Assembly (NCBI GenBank): GCA_947258835.1
Contig: CAMYJY010000036.1
Coordinates: 1 to 15,278, forward strand
Length of the DNA: 15,278 nt
Direction: 5' to 3'
Source: an uncultured Pirellulales bacterium
Lineage (GTDB): Bacteria > Planctomycetota > Planctomycetia > Pirellulales > Lacipirellulaceae
Shown here: piece by piece, positions 1-7,549 of the stretch
Numbering within the stretch: position 1 is the first letter of the stretch
Layout of the letters: each line of letters starts with the position of its first letter
Translations under genes and position numbers: made by a program
The notes under the pieces: generated by a model
Database searches by the model: none
Seen by the model: the letters and a program-made list of their open reading frames with translations, nothing else
Told to the model about the DNA's origin: nothing

Positions 1-123
1 TCTCACATCTCACATCTCACATCTCACATCTCACATCTCACATCTCACATCTCACATCTCACATCTCACATCTCACATCACACATCTCACATCTCACATC
101 TCACATCTCACATCTCACATCTC
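1..123. repeat. Heptanucleotide tandem array (TCTCACA) directly upstream of mutL
   Basis: Seventeen uninterrupted 7-bp units (TCTCACA) fill positions 1-119, followed by a partial unit TCTC at 120-123. Only unit 12 (78-84) differs, reading TCACACA. The array reaches the window edge, so its full length is unknown. Only four bases (CGTA) separate it from the mutL ATG, so it occupies the whole visible leader and the place where a Shine-Dalgarno site would be. On the + strand the repeat has no stop codon and no ATG, GTG or TTG in any frame. A short degenerate copy of the same heptamer lies at 11412-11436, so this is a dispersed repeat type and not unique to mutL. Confidence 0.97.
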
Positions 124-127
124 CGTA

Positions 128-1942
128 ATGCCTACGATCCAACAGCTCCCTACCAGCGTGATCAATAAGATTGCCGCCGGCGAAGTCATCGAACGGCCGG
201 CGAGCGTGATCAAAGAGCTGCTGGAAAATTCCCTGGACGCGGGCGCCACGCGGGTGGATGTGATGGTTGAGAAGGGCGGCTTGGAACTGCTGCGGGTGAC
301 CGATAATGGCTGTGGTATCCCTCCGGATCAACTCCCGCTAGCGGTGGCGAGCCATGCCACCAGCAAGATCACCAGCGCCGACGACCTGTTTCGGGTGGCC
401 ACGCTTGGATTCCGCGGTGAGGCCCTGGCCTCGATCGCCTCGGTCAGCCGGCTGGTGCTCCGCAGCCGACCGCATGATCGAGAAGCCGGAGCCGAGCTGG
501 AAATTGTTGGCGGGAGGGAGGAGCCGATCCGCCCCGTGGGCTGCCCAGCCGGCACCTCCATCGAAGTCCGCCAACTTTTCTTCAACACACCCGTGCGGCA
601 AAAATTTCTCAAGACACCTCAAACCGAACTTGGGCATATCACCGAGGCCGTCACCCGTCTGGCCCTGGGTAACCCGCAGGTGCACTTCACACTCCAACAT
701 GGAACCCGCTTGGTGCGCGATCTGCCTCCCACCACGGAACTTACCGACAGAATTGCCGTCCTGTTCGGGCCTGAAATTGCCGAGAATCTGATCGCCATCG
801 AAAACTCGGCAGATGACGTTCGCTTGCACGGCTACGTGGCCAACCCCTCGCAAAGTCGCAGCCATAATCGCCAGCAGTACTTATTTCTGAATGGTCGGCA
901 TATCCGCGATCGGACGCTACAACATGCGCTGGGCGAGGCCTACCGCGGGTTGCTCCTCACGGGCAGATACCCGATCTGTTACTTGCACCTCGAGCTTCCC
1001 GCGGCGGACGTGGATGTGAATGTTCACCCCTGCAAACAGGAAGTGCGCTTCCGCGATGGCGGGGCCCTCTACCGCCAACTGCTCGGATCGCTCCGTTCCA
1101 AATTTCTCACGACCGATCTGGTAGCACGAGGCCAGGTTCCGTTGCCCGCTGGCAGTGCTACAACAAGCTCTGAGGATGAAATCGCGGCCAGCACCCCCGC
1201 CACCAGCCCCCTGTTGCAGTGGGCCCAGCAAGAACTGCGGCCGGCCTCCGCGAGCACGGCCAGCCCCCACGCAATGCCATTTCCCAGTCGCTCTCCCTCG
1301 GCACCACCCCCCCCGCCGGCCAGCACGGAACAACAGGCAGCTCCCGCCACCGCCCCAGCGGAATCAACAGACCTCCCCGCGGCTTTGCAAATTCACAATC
1401 GCTACCTCGTAGTTGAAAACGAAGAGGGCCTGGAAGTGATTGACCAGCACGCCCTCCATGAACGCATCCTCTACGAACAGCTCCGCGCCAAGGTCCTCGC
1501 GGGTGAGGTAGAATGTCAAAAACTATTGGTTCCCGAACCGGTGGACCTGGCGGCCAATGAAACGGCGGCTGTGCTAGAAAACAGCGCGCTGCTCCAGCAA
1601 CTGGGCCTGACGGTGGAACCCTTTGGCGGCGAGACGCTGTTGATCTCGGCCTACCCGGCCATGCTGACCGGCAGCGCTCCGGCGGAAGTGCTCCGTTCGC
1701 TGGTGGAACGCCTGCTGGACCAAGGCAAACAGCCCGCTGCCCGCGATTTGCTCGACGATCTGTTGCACGACATGGCTTGCCAGGCGGCCGTAAAATTTGG
1801 AGATCGCCTGACCCAGCCTGAAATCGCGGCGCTGCTCGCACAGCGTCATGTGGCCCAAGACCATCACCATTGCCCCCACGGTCGCCCCACCGCCTTGGTA
1901 TTCACCCGCCAGCAGCTCGATCGGCAGTTCAAACGGATTTGA
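128..1942 (+). CDS. mutL: DNA mismatch repair protein MutL, endonuclease type
   Basis: MutL couples mismatch recognition by MutS to strand removal. The 604-residue protein starts with a GHKL ATPase: ENSLDAGAT at 33-41 with general base E30 and Mg ligand N34, DNGCGI at 59-64, and the LGFRGEA lid motif at 93-99. A transducer domain follows, then a Pro/Ala/Ser-rich linker at about 340-415. The C-terminal domain carries the metal-dependent endonuclease motif DQHA(x2)E(x4)E at 439-450, with ACQAAVK at 550-556, CPHGRP at 582-587 and a final FKR, the set known from Bacillus, Aquifex and PMS2-type proteins and absent from E. coli MutL. The ATG at 128 gives the family's normal N-terminus. No Shine-Dalgarno site is possible because the heptamer array ends four bases upstream. 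aroDE follows after 77 bp. Confidence 0.97.
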   Translation: MPTIQQLPTSVINKIAAGEVIERPASVIKELLENSLDAGATRVDVMVEKGGLELLRVTDNGCGIPPDQLPLAVASHATSKITSADDLFRVATLGFRGEALASIASVSRLVLRSRPHDREAGAELEIVGGREEPIRPVGCPAGTSIEVRQLFFNTPVRQKFLKTPQTELGHITEAVTRLALGNPQVHFTLQHGTRLVRDLPPTTELTDRIAVLFGPEIAENLIAIENSADDVRLHGYVANPSQSRSHNRQQYLFLNGRHIRDRTLQHALGEAYRGLLLTGRYPICYLHLELPAADVDVNVHPCKQEVRFRDGGALYRQLLGSLRSKFLTTDLVARGQVPLPAGSATTSSEDEIAASTPATSPLLQWAQQELRPASASTASPHAMPFPSRSPSAPPPPPASTEQQAAPATAPAESTDLPAALQIHNRYLVVENEEGLEVIDQHALHERILYEQLRAKVLAGEVECQKLLVPEPVDLAANETAAVLENSALLQQLGLTVEPFGGETLLISAYPAMLTGSAPAEVLRSLVERLLDQGKQPAARDLLDDLLHDMACQAAVKFGDRLTQPEIAALLAQRHVAQDHHHCPHGRPTALVFTRQQLDRQFKRI

Positions 1943-2019
1943 TTCCTGGCGGGTGCGCTATCACAATAGTGTAAGATACTGCCACCCCACAACTGGCCCC
2001 TGCATCCCCTGTTGCTACT

Positions 2020-3525
2020 ATGATCTGTGTCGCCATTGGACGAAGCCGCCATAAACACATGATGGCCGAACACCGGCACCTGGCGGAACAAGGGGCCGAT
2101 TTGGTGGAGCTACGCCTCGACTATGTTTCCAGCCACGTCAATATTCGCCGCCTGCTCTCGGAGAAAGGCCACAGTGACTGCAAAGTAATCGTCACCTGCC
2201 GCCGCAAAGAGGATGGGGGGAAGTGGAGTGGCACCGAAGAGGCCCGCATCCTCTTGATCCGCGAAGCCATTGCCGAGGGGGTCGACTATATCGACCTGGA
2301 AGAAGACATCGCCGGGCAAATTCCGCGCTATGGAAAAACGCAGCGGATCATCAGTTACCACAACTTTCGCAAAACGCCCGAGGACCTCCGCGGCCTGCAT
2401 TCCCGCATGTGCCAGCTCGATCCCGATATTATCAAGCTGGCGACCATGGCCAACGATCCCCACGACAATCTGCGGATGCTGGAAACCATCCAGCAAAGCG
2501 AGGTGCCCACCGTCGGCATGTGCATGGGCGATATGGGAACACCTTCCCGCATTTTGGCCGGTAAGTTCGGCGCGCCCTTCACCTACGCCACATTCCATCA
2601 CGAACGCGCCTTGGCCCCCGGTCAGCTCAGCTTCAAGCAGATGACCGATATTTATCGCTACCGAAAAATCGCCCCCACCACCGACGTGTACGGGGTGATC
2701 GCCGATCCGATCGGGCACAGTCTCAGCCCGCACGTGCACAACGCGGCCTTCGAGGCCCAGGGGATTGATGCGGTGTACGCTCCATTTCGTGTGCCCGCCG
2801 ACGCCCTGGAGCAGTTCATGCAAGACGCACCCCGACTGGGTATTCGGGGTCTGAGCGTGACCATCCCCCATAAGGAAAGCATTGCCAAGCATCTCACCAA
2901 AGTCGATCCGGCCGTCAAAAGTATTGGCGCGGTCAACACGGTCATCCTCGAGGGCACGAATGTGGTCGGCTACAATACGGACTACAACGCGGCCATGGAC
3001 TGCCTGGAACATGCGTTGGGGACTGTTGGAGCCCAGCCCAGCCCGTGCAAGAACAGACGGGTGTTGGTGCTGGGAGCCGGCGGCGTGGCCCGCCCCATTG
3101 TCTACGGGCTCAAAAAACGCGAAGCCCTGGTGACCATTGCCTCCCGCACCCGCCAGCGGACCGATCGCCTGGCCCAAGCCTTTGATTGCAAGGCCATCGA
3201 CTGGGATGCCAGGCAACGTGTGCAATGCGATCTGGTCATCAATTGCACCCCCATCGGCATGCACCCCAACGTGGATGAGTCCCCAGTAAGTAAAACCTTC
3301 CTCAAGCATTCCATGCTGGTCTTTGACACGGTCTACAACCCCGAATCGACCCTGCTGATCAAAGACGCCCGGGCTCGCAACTGCCAAGTGATCACCGGAG
3401 TGGATATGTTTGAACGCCAGGCCATGTTGCAGTTCTTTCTCTTCACCCGCGGGGAACCGCCTCACGGCCTGATGCGCGAAGTGCTGAAAAGAACCATCGG
3501 CCCTATCGGCGGGGTCATTGGATGA
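2020..3525 (+). CDS. aroDE: Bifunctional 3-dehydroquinate dehydratase (type I) / shikimate dehydrogenase
   Basis: The protein carries out steps three and four of the shikimate pathway in one 501-residue chain: dehydration of 3-dehydroquinate, then NADPH-dependent reduction of 3-dehydroshikimate. Residues 1 to about 215 are a type I dehydroquinase, with catalytic His114 in SYHNF and the likely Schiff-base Lys139 in IIKLA. Residues from about 222 to 495 are shikimate dehydrogenase: the substrate loop GHSLSPHVHN (232-241), catalytic Lys285 in TIPHKE, Asp321 in GYNTDY, and the nucleotide-binding LGAGGVA (351-357) followed by SRTRQR. Plants have the same domain order, and Chlamydia also has a fused enzyme. 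Both active sites look intact. The ATG at 2020 lacks a clear ribosome site. Shikimate kinase, the next pathway step, follows after a 279-bp repeat-filled gap. Confidence 0.96.
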   Translation: MICVAIGRSRHKHMMAEHRHLAEQGADLVELRLDYVSSHVNIRRLLSEKGHSDCKVIVTCRRKEDGGKWSGTEEARILLIREAIAEGVDYIDLEEDIAGQIPRYGKTQRIISYHNFRKTPEDLRGLHSRMCQLDPDIIKLATMANDPHDNLRMLETIQQSEVPTVGMCMGDMGTPSRILAGKFGAPFTYATFHHERALAPGQLSFKQMTDIYRYRKIAPTTDVYGVIADPIGHSLSPHVHNAAFEAQGIDAVYAPFRVPADALEQFMQDAPRLGIRGLSVTIPHKESIAKHLTKVDPAVKSIGAVNTVILEGTNVVGYNTDYNAAMDCLEHALGTVGAQPSPCKNRRVLVLGAGGVARPIVYGLKKREALVTIASRTRQRTDRLAQAFDCKAIDWDARQRVQCDLVINCTPIGMHPNVDESPVSKTFLKHSMLVFDTVYNPESTLLIKDARARNCQVITGVDMFERQAMLQFFLFTRGEPPHGLMREVLKRTIGPIGGVIG

Positions 3526-3588
3526 GAAGGCAGCACCTGCTCCCCGGCTGGAATCGGGGGGGCCGCCCTCCCTTTGCTGGGTGGCATC

Positions 3589-3733
3589 GGTTGGCGAAGC
3601 CTACCGATGTGACGCAGTCACAAGAGGTTTGTAGGAAACTTTATAGTAAATTTGTTACTATTCAGCCAAATGAAGCAGCCTGCACAAAGGGCAACCTCTG
3701 GCGGCTGCGCCGCCCAGGTAGGCTTCGCCAACC
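3589..3733. repeat. Nested palindromic element with perfect 17-bp terminal inverted repeats
   Basis: GGTTGGCGAAGCCTACC at 3589-3605 is the exact reverse complement of GGTAGGCTTCGCCAACC at 3717-3733. Each arm is itself a near palindrome (GGT-A-GGC, loop TTC, GCC-A-ACC). Inside lies a second inverted pair, AGAGGTT at 3623-3629 and AACCTCT at 3693-3699. A related, degenerate copy lies at about 7650-7760. No open frame inside suggests a protein. Confidence 0.85.
3649..3688 (+). repeat. Internal fragment of the MITE-like repeat family
   Basis: The stretch from TTGTTACTATTCAGCC onward through AGCAGCCTGC (3653-3683) matches the internal part of the two full elements at 10988-11261 and 12724-13015, with one substitution over about 30 bases. 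The terminal inverted repeats are missing, so this is a truncated relic or a module shared between repeat families. Its orientation matches the copy at 12724-13015. Confidence 0.8.
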
Positions 3734-3804
3734 TGGGCTACCCCGTTACCCCGCAAACAAACGTTCCCGCTCCTATTTCCGCCAACCCGGAATCCATAAT
3801 CAAC

Positions 3805-4323
3805 ATGCCCACCATTGCTTTGATTGGCTACCGCGGCACCGGCAAGACAACCGTAGCCCAACTCCTCGCCCAACAACTCGGCCTGGAGTGGGTCGATGCG
3901 GATGTGGAAGTGGAACGCCGCGCGGGGCGTTCGATTGCCACGATCTTTGCCGACGCGGGGGAAGCCGCCTTTCGAGACCTAGAAGCGGACGTGGTGCGGC
4001 AACTTTGCCAGCGGCACAATACGGTGCTGGCCTTCGGGGGAGGCGCCGTGCTGCGGCAGCAAAATCGTCACCATCTCACCACGTGCCAAGCCGTTGTCTG
4101 GCTGCAGGCCTCCGCCGCCACCATCGCCCAGCGCATTGCCGGCGATCCCACCAGCACGCAGCGACGTCCTAACCTGACTAATCAGGGCGGCCGACAGGAA
4201 ATTGAACAGCTGCTGGCGATCCGAGAGCCAATTTACGCGTCCTGTGCCACGCTGACTGTCGATACGAACCAGAGGGGCCCTGCTGAGATTGCTCACGAAA
4301 TTGTCGCCAGTCTGCCGCGTTAG
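3805..4323 (+). CDS. aroK: Shikimate kinase
   Basis: The enzyme phosphorylates shikimate at the 3-hydroxyl using ATP, step five of chorismate synthesis, in the cytoplasm. The 172-residue length is normal for AroK/AroL. Visible motifs are the P-loop GYRGTGKTT at 8-16, the D31-A-D33 pair that binds Mg and shikimate, FRDLE at 56-60 with substrate-binding R57, the GGG at 78-80, the lid arginines R120-R121, and R140 in REPIY. The frame is open further upstream to 3652, but that extension is repeat sequence and the family start MPTIALIGYRG fits the ATG at 3805. No strong Shine-Dalgarno site is visible. It follows aroDE in the same direction; I cannot distinguish the aroK and aroL subtypes. Confidence 0.94.
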   Translation: MPTIALIGYRGTGKTTVAQLLAQQLGLEWVDADVEVERRAGRSIATIFADAGEAAFRDLEADVVRQLCQRHNTVLAFGGGAVLRQQNRHHLTTCQAVVWLQASAATIAQRIAGDPTSTQRRPNLTNQGGRQEIEQLLAIREPIYASCATLTVDTNQRGPAEIAHEIVASLPR

Positions 4324-4368
4324 CACGCAGGCTGCCGCTCCCAGTCGGTTGTTATTGCCTCCCGCCCC

Positions 4369-5742
4369 ATGCTGTCGCTGATAGTGCCCGTTACCACCTA
4401 CTCTTGGTCCCTGCTACTGGTCTGCCTGGGCGGCTGCGCGGCGGGTGGCCTGGTTAATTGGGCCATTTATCGGCTGGCCTGGCATCCCCGTGACATCTCC
4501 CCCTGGGGCCCCACGCCCCCCCAGGCCCCACCCCGCCGACCCACCGATCGTCTCCCCGTCTGGGGCTGGCTGGGCCTGCGACGGGAAGCGGCCATCCATG
4601 GCCGAGGGTTTTGGATCCGGCCACTGCTGATCGAACTGACCCTCGGGCTCGGCCTGGCAGCACTCTATGGGTGGGAGGTCCAGCAACAGAGTTTAGTGCT
4701 CCCCCAAGTCAGCCGCTTTTTCTCCGCCCCCTTGCCGGCAGTTTTCCAGGTAGTAAGCACGGGGCTGACGCTCCCCATGTGCTGCGTTCATGCAGTGCTG
4801 ATCTTGTTGATGCTCGCCGCCAGCTTCATCGACATCGACGAGAAGATTATTCCGGATGAAATCACGGTGCCGGGGACTTTGCTCGGTCTGCTCCTGGCAA
4901 CGCTCTGCCCGCTGACCCTGTTACCCCATGTCGCCAGCCGCTCCCAACCACCACTCCTAGGCCAAGCCATCACCGTGCCACCAGCGCCGGCGCCCCACTT
5001 GTCACCGGGAAAACAGCTCTACAGCGAAGCCATGACGCTCGCCGCCCCCAACCCCTGGCCTCCGCAGCTAGGTGGAGCGTCCTCCTCACCGTCCTGGACA
5101 GGTTTGATCTGCGCCCAGGCCTGCTGGTGGCTGTGGTGCTGTGCCCTCATGCCACGGGTGTGGCGAGGACGGCATGGCCCGGGACGAGCCCTGGGGCTGA
5201 TTGCCCGGCGCGTGCTGCGAGAACTTTCTCGCCCACCTTGGGCGCAGATTGCCGGCGGAGGCAGTTTGGCCGTGGCCGGAGTCTGGTGGTACGGTGGAAC
5301 GGCTTGGCTGGGGCTGCTGACGGCCCTGGTCGGCATGGCAGCCACGGGAGGGCTGATTTGGATGGTGCGTCTGATTGGCACGGCCGCTTTAGGCCGTGAA
5401 GCCATGGGTTTTGGCGATGTGACCCTGATGATGATGGTCGGTTCCTTTATGGGCTGGCAGGCCGGAGTCGTCATTTTCTTCGTGGCGCCCTTTGCGGGAC
5501 TCGTGCTGGGCCTGCTGCAACTGGTGCTACGCCGTGAAGATGCCATTCCCTACGGCCCGTTCCTCTGCCTGGGCACGCTGCTGGTGATCGTCCGCTGGCC
5601 CAGCATTTGGAATCCGGGCCTGCAGGCACTGTTTTCCGTGCCTTGGTTGGTCCCGGGCGTATTGCTGGTGTGCTTCACACTCCTGGGAGTGATGCTGACC
5701 ATCTGGCAGCAAATCAAACAGCGGTTGTTCTCACGTAGCTAG
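4369..5742 (+). CDS. Type IV prepilin leader peptidase (A24 aspartic protease), large Cys-free form
   Basis: A 457-residue polytopic inner-membrane protein, expected to cleave leader peptides of type IV pilins or type II secretion pseudopilins. The N-terminal GGLVNWAIYRL (26-36) matches the family's G-S-F-L-N-V-x-I-Y-R-L opening. The first catalytic region is FIDIDEKIIPDEIT (153-166, D155/D157) and the second is GFGDVTLM (347-354, D350); IPYGPF at 393-398 is a further family motif. Two features are unusual. The CxxC pairs that bind zinc in the cytoplasmic loop are absent from residues 40-90, replaced by Pro/Arg-rich sequence. The two aspartate regions are about 190 residues apart, far more than the roughly 65 in classical enzymes, because of a Pro-rich and hydrophobic insertion (about 185-300). 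Whether it also N-methylates cannot be read from sequence. Confidence 0.9.
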   Translation: MLSLIVPVTTYSWSLLLVCLGGCAAGGLVNWAIYRLAWHPRDISPWGPTPPQAPPRRPTDRLPVWGWLGLRREAAIHGRGFWIRPLLIELTLGLGLAALYGWEVQQQSLVLPQVSRFFSAPLPAVFQVVSTGLTLPMCCVHAVLILLMLAASFIDIDEKIIPDEITVPGTLLGLLLATLCPLTLLPHVASRSQPPLLGQAITVPPAPAPHLSPGKQLYSEAMTLAAPNPWPPQLGGASSSPSWTGLICAQACWWLWCCALMPRVWRGRHGPGRALGLIARRVLRELSRPPWAQIAGGGSLAVAGVWWYGGTAWLGLLTALVGMAATGGLIWMVRLIGTAALGREAMGFGDVTLMMMVGSFMGWQAGVVIFFVAPFAGLVLGLLQLVLRREDAIPYGPFLCLGTLLVIVRWPSIWNPGLQALFSVPWLVPGVLLVCFTLLGVMLTIWQQIKQRLFSRS

Positions 5743-5839
5743 CTTTTTCCATGATAGCAACCGACACCTGATCTTGTGAGTATCTGGGCCGCTCGCTATC
5801 TTTCCGGCCGCTAAAGGCCATGGGCAGACGTGCGGATCC

Positions 5840-6709
5840 GTGGCCAGGGACTTTTTATTTTTAGGTTTTCTACGAGCACAAGCAGTGTTGCGAGCGACGA
5901 CAGCGATGGGAATCGGATTGCTCACCCTGCTCAGCGGGTGTGGCCGACTGGTTTACGTCCCCAACGGGCAGGCGGCCGGCAACGCGCAGCAGCAAATGCA
6001 ACTGGTCGCGCAGCAAAGTCAAGAATACCAATCCCGCGCCCGCTCGCTGGACCAAGACAACCAAGAACTGGAAACCTTGCTGGCCCAGTCCCGCCAACAG
6101 ATCCAACTCCTGAACCAAGAGGTCAATGCCACCCGAGAGCAACTACGGACGACAACCGATCAACTGCTGGCCATGCGGGAAGACCACACGCAACTGCAAA
6201 CCAAAACCTCGACCCTCGTGGCCTCCGCCCAGCAACGCGCGGGTGCGGAAATTCGCGCCAATAACAGCCTGCTGAAAAATCTCACACTCGATGGCATTCC
6301 CGGGGTCAACGTGCGTCAAGACGGCGACGTCGTCCGGGTGGAAGTCCCCAGCGACCAGCTGTTCATGCCGGGAAGTCCCTACCTAAAAAACGGCGCCACG
6401 CAATTACTCCACGGCGTGGCCACGGATCTGCGCCGCAACTTCCCCAGCCACATCATTGGTATCGAAGGCCATACCGACGACTCGGCCACCCATTCGCAGC
6501 AATACCCTAGCAATCACCACCTGTCAGCCGCCCAGGCGCTGGCGGCCTATAAGACCCTGGTCGAGCAAAATATTTTGCCCGCACAGCAGGTCTTTGTCAT
6601 CGGCCACGGCGCCAATCACCCCGTGGTTTCCAATGCCACCGCCGCCGGCAAAGGCCGCAACAGGCGCCTGGAACTGGTGGTCTATCCCGAACGCCTCGCC
6701 AGTCGCTAG
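5840..6709 (+). CDS. OmpA-domain lipoprotein with coiled coil
   Basis: Probable outer-membrane lipoprotein of 289 residues. The N-terminus has a hydrophobic segment ending in the lipobox LSGC (Cys34). Residues about 45-135 are Gln-rich and likely coiled coil. Residues about 155-285 form an OmpA/Pal/MotB-type peptidoglycan-binding domain: EGHTD at 209-213, LSAAQA at 228-233, GHGANHPVVSN at 255-265 and NRRLEL at 274-279. The canonical LSxxRA arginine, which with the GHTD aspartate binds diaminopimelate in this family, is Gln232 here. The GTG at 5840 gives a signal peptide with basic residues; an ATG at 5906 would leave only 11 residues before the lipobox Cys, so the GTG is preferred with moderate certainty. 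The downstream repeat at 6721-6763 recurs at the end of the window. Confidence 0.88.
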   Translation: MARDFLFLGFLRAQAVLRATTAMGIGLLTLLSGCGRLVYVPNGQAAGNAQQQMQLVAQQSQEYQSRARSLDQDNQELETLLAQSRQQIQLLNQEVNATREQLRTTTDQLLAMREDHTQLQTKTSTLVASAQQRAGAEIRANNSLLKNLTLDGIPGVNVRQDGDVVRVEVPSDQLFMPGSPYLKNGATQLLHGVATDLRRNFPSHIIGIEGHTDDSATHSQQYPSNHHLSAAQALAAYKTLVEQNILPAQQVFVIGHGANHPVVSNATAAGKGRNRRLELVVYPERLASR

Positions 6710-6720
6710 ACTGGCAACAT

Positions 6721-6763
6721 ACTCGAACTGAACACTAGGCTTCCATGAAGCCGGTAAAGCCCG
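6721..6763 (+). repeat. 43-bp repeat downstream of the OmpA-domain gene, copy 1
   Basis: This segment matches 15230-15272 at 37 of 43 positions with no gaps; its last 22 bases are identical. It begins 12 bases after the OmpA-domain stop codon and contains a perfect hairpin, GGCTTC (6738-6743), loop CAT, GAAGCC (6747-6752). No T-run follows, so it is not a standard terminator. Confidence 0.85.
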
Positions 6764-6816
6764 CCCCCTCAGTCACTTTTCCAGTGCTGTAGCGATTTGA
6801 AAATGGCCTTGGCCGA

Positions 6817-6870
6817 GGGTCTGAGACGGTGGGCTTTTCCGGCCCAAATCGGCCAACATTCGGTAGACCC
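6817..6870 (+). promoter_or_regulatory. Possible structured leader or attenuator upstream of hisH
   Basis: GGGTCT at 6817-6822 can pair with AGACCC at 6865-6870. This closes a domain that contains a GGGC (6831-6834) / GCCC (6842-6845) hairpin. The closing arm is followed by GTTTTC 20 bases before the hisH ATG. The arrangement could be an attenuator or a translational control structure. No leader peptide with a run of His codons was seen and no known riboswitch class was recognised. Confidence 0.3.
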
Positions 6871-6890
6871 GTTTTCGCTTGAAGAAAAAT

Positions 6891-7499
6891 ATGATTGCCA
6901 TCATCGACTACCACATGGGGAACCTCCGCAGCGTACAAAAAGGATTTGAGCGTGTGGGCCATGCCGCCGCGATCACCGGTGACCCAGCCGTACTGTCGCA
7001 GGCCAGCAAAATCGTGCTGCCGGGCGTAGGTGCCTTCGCGGATGCCATGGCCGAACTCCAGCGACGCGAATTGGTGCCCTGGATCAAGTCGGCCATCGAC
7101 GCCGGCAAACCCTTTTTGGGTATCTGCCTAGGACTGCAGCTGCTCTTTGAGCGGAGCACTGAGGATGGCCAACACGAAGGCCTGGGTATCCTGCCAGGAG
7201 AAGTCCGCCCCTTTAAGCCTGCGGCTGAACACAAGGTCCCTCACATGGGCTGGAACCAAGTTCGTAACATACGCCGCCCTCCCATTTTTGCGGGTATCGA
7301 AGACAACGCCTATTTTTACTTCGTCCACTCGTACTACGTTGTCCCGCAAGACCAGCAAGTGGTGGCCGGCGAAACCGACTACCCCACTCCCTTCTGCTCC
7401 ATGATCTGGCGCGACAACCTGTATGCCACCCAATTCCATCCGGAAAAAAGCCAACAGGCCGGCCTGCAAATCTTGCGCAATTTCGCCGAGCTCACTTAA
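6891..7499 (+). CDS. hisH: Imidazole glycerol phosphate synthase, glutaminase subunit HisH
   Basis: HisH is a class I glutamine amidotransferase that releases ammonia for HisF, which makes imidazole glycerol phosphate and AICAR. The 202-residue protein has the family start MIAIIDYHMGNLRSV, the oxyanion-region motif PGVGAF (44-49), the nucleophile Cys79 in GICLGLQLLFE, and the His183/Glu185 pair in QFHPEKS. A TTG four codons upstream (6879) is in frame, but the ATG at 6891 matches the family. Only a weak purine-rich site precedes it. hisA would usually follow closely; here a 397-bp insert of repeats lies between them, and the partner hisF is not in the window. Confidence 0.96.
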   Translation: MIAIIDYHMGNLRSVQKGFERVGHAAAITGDPAVLSQASKIVLPGVGAFADAMAELQRRELVPWIKSAIDAGKPFLGICLGLQLLFERSTEDGQHEGLGILPGEVRPFKPAAEHKVPHMGWNQVRNIRRPPIFAGIEDNAYFYFVHSYYVVPQDQQVVAGETDYPTPFCSMIWRDNLYATQFHPEKSQQAGLQILRNFAELT

Positions 7500-7549
7500 A
7501 CACTGCTCTTCGAGCAAAAATAGGTGCCGCCGACAGCTTGATGGCTGGG

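Larger units (their letters stand above)
3526..3804. repeat. Repeat-filled gap between aroDE and the shikimate kinase gene
   Basis: This 279-bp gap has no convincing gene. It holds a nested palindromic element (3589-3733) that encloses a fragment of the MITE-like family (3649-3688), followed by C-rich sequence up to the kinase start. Frames open through it are out of frame with, or N-terminal extensions of, the kinase and carry no recognisable domain. Confidence 0.8.

Noticed and set aside
1..123. CRISPR array
   Set aside because: The units are 7 bp with no spacers; it is a simple tandem repeat.
1158..1841. A 227-codon minus-strand frame opposite mutL
   Set aside because: Composition is Arg/Pro/Gly-rich as in a shadow frame, and the mutL frame is certain.
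2110..3465. A 451-codon open frame on the minus strand opposite aroDE
   Set aside because: It has no recognisable domain and lies wholly opposite a clear enzyme gene; long antisense frames are expected with this GC-rich codon use.
3522..4172. A 216-codon + strand frame overlapping the aroDE end and the kinase
   Set aside because: It is out of frame with shikimate kinase, Arg/Pro-rich and without a domain; part of it is repeat DNA.
7501..7520. A terminator after hisH (TGCTC/GAGCA hairpin)
   Set aside because: The stem is five base pairs and is followed by As, not Ts, on the + strand.
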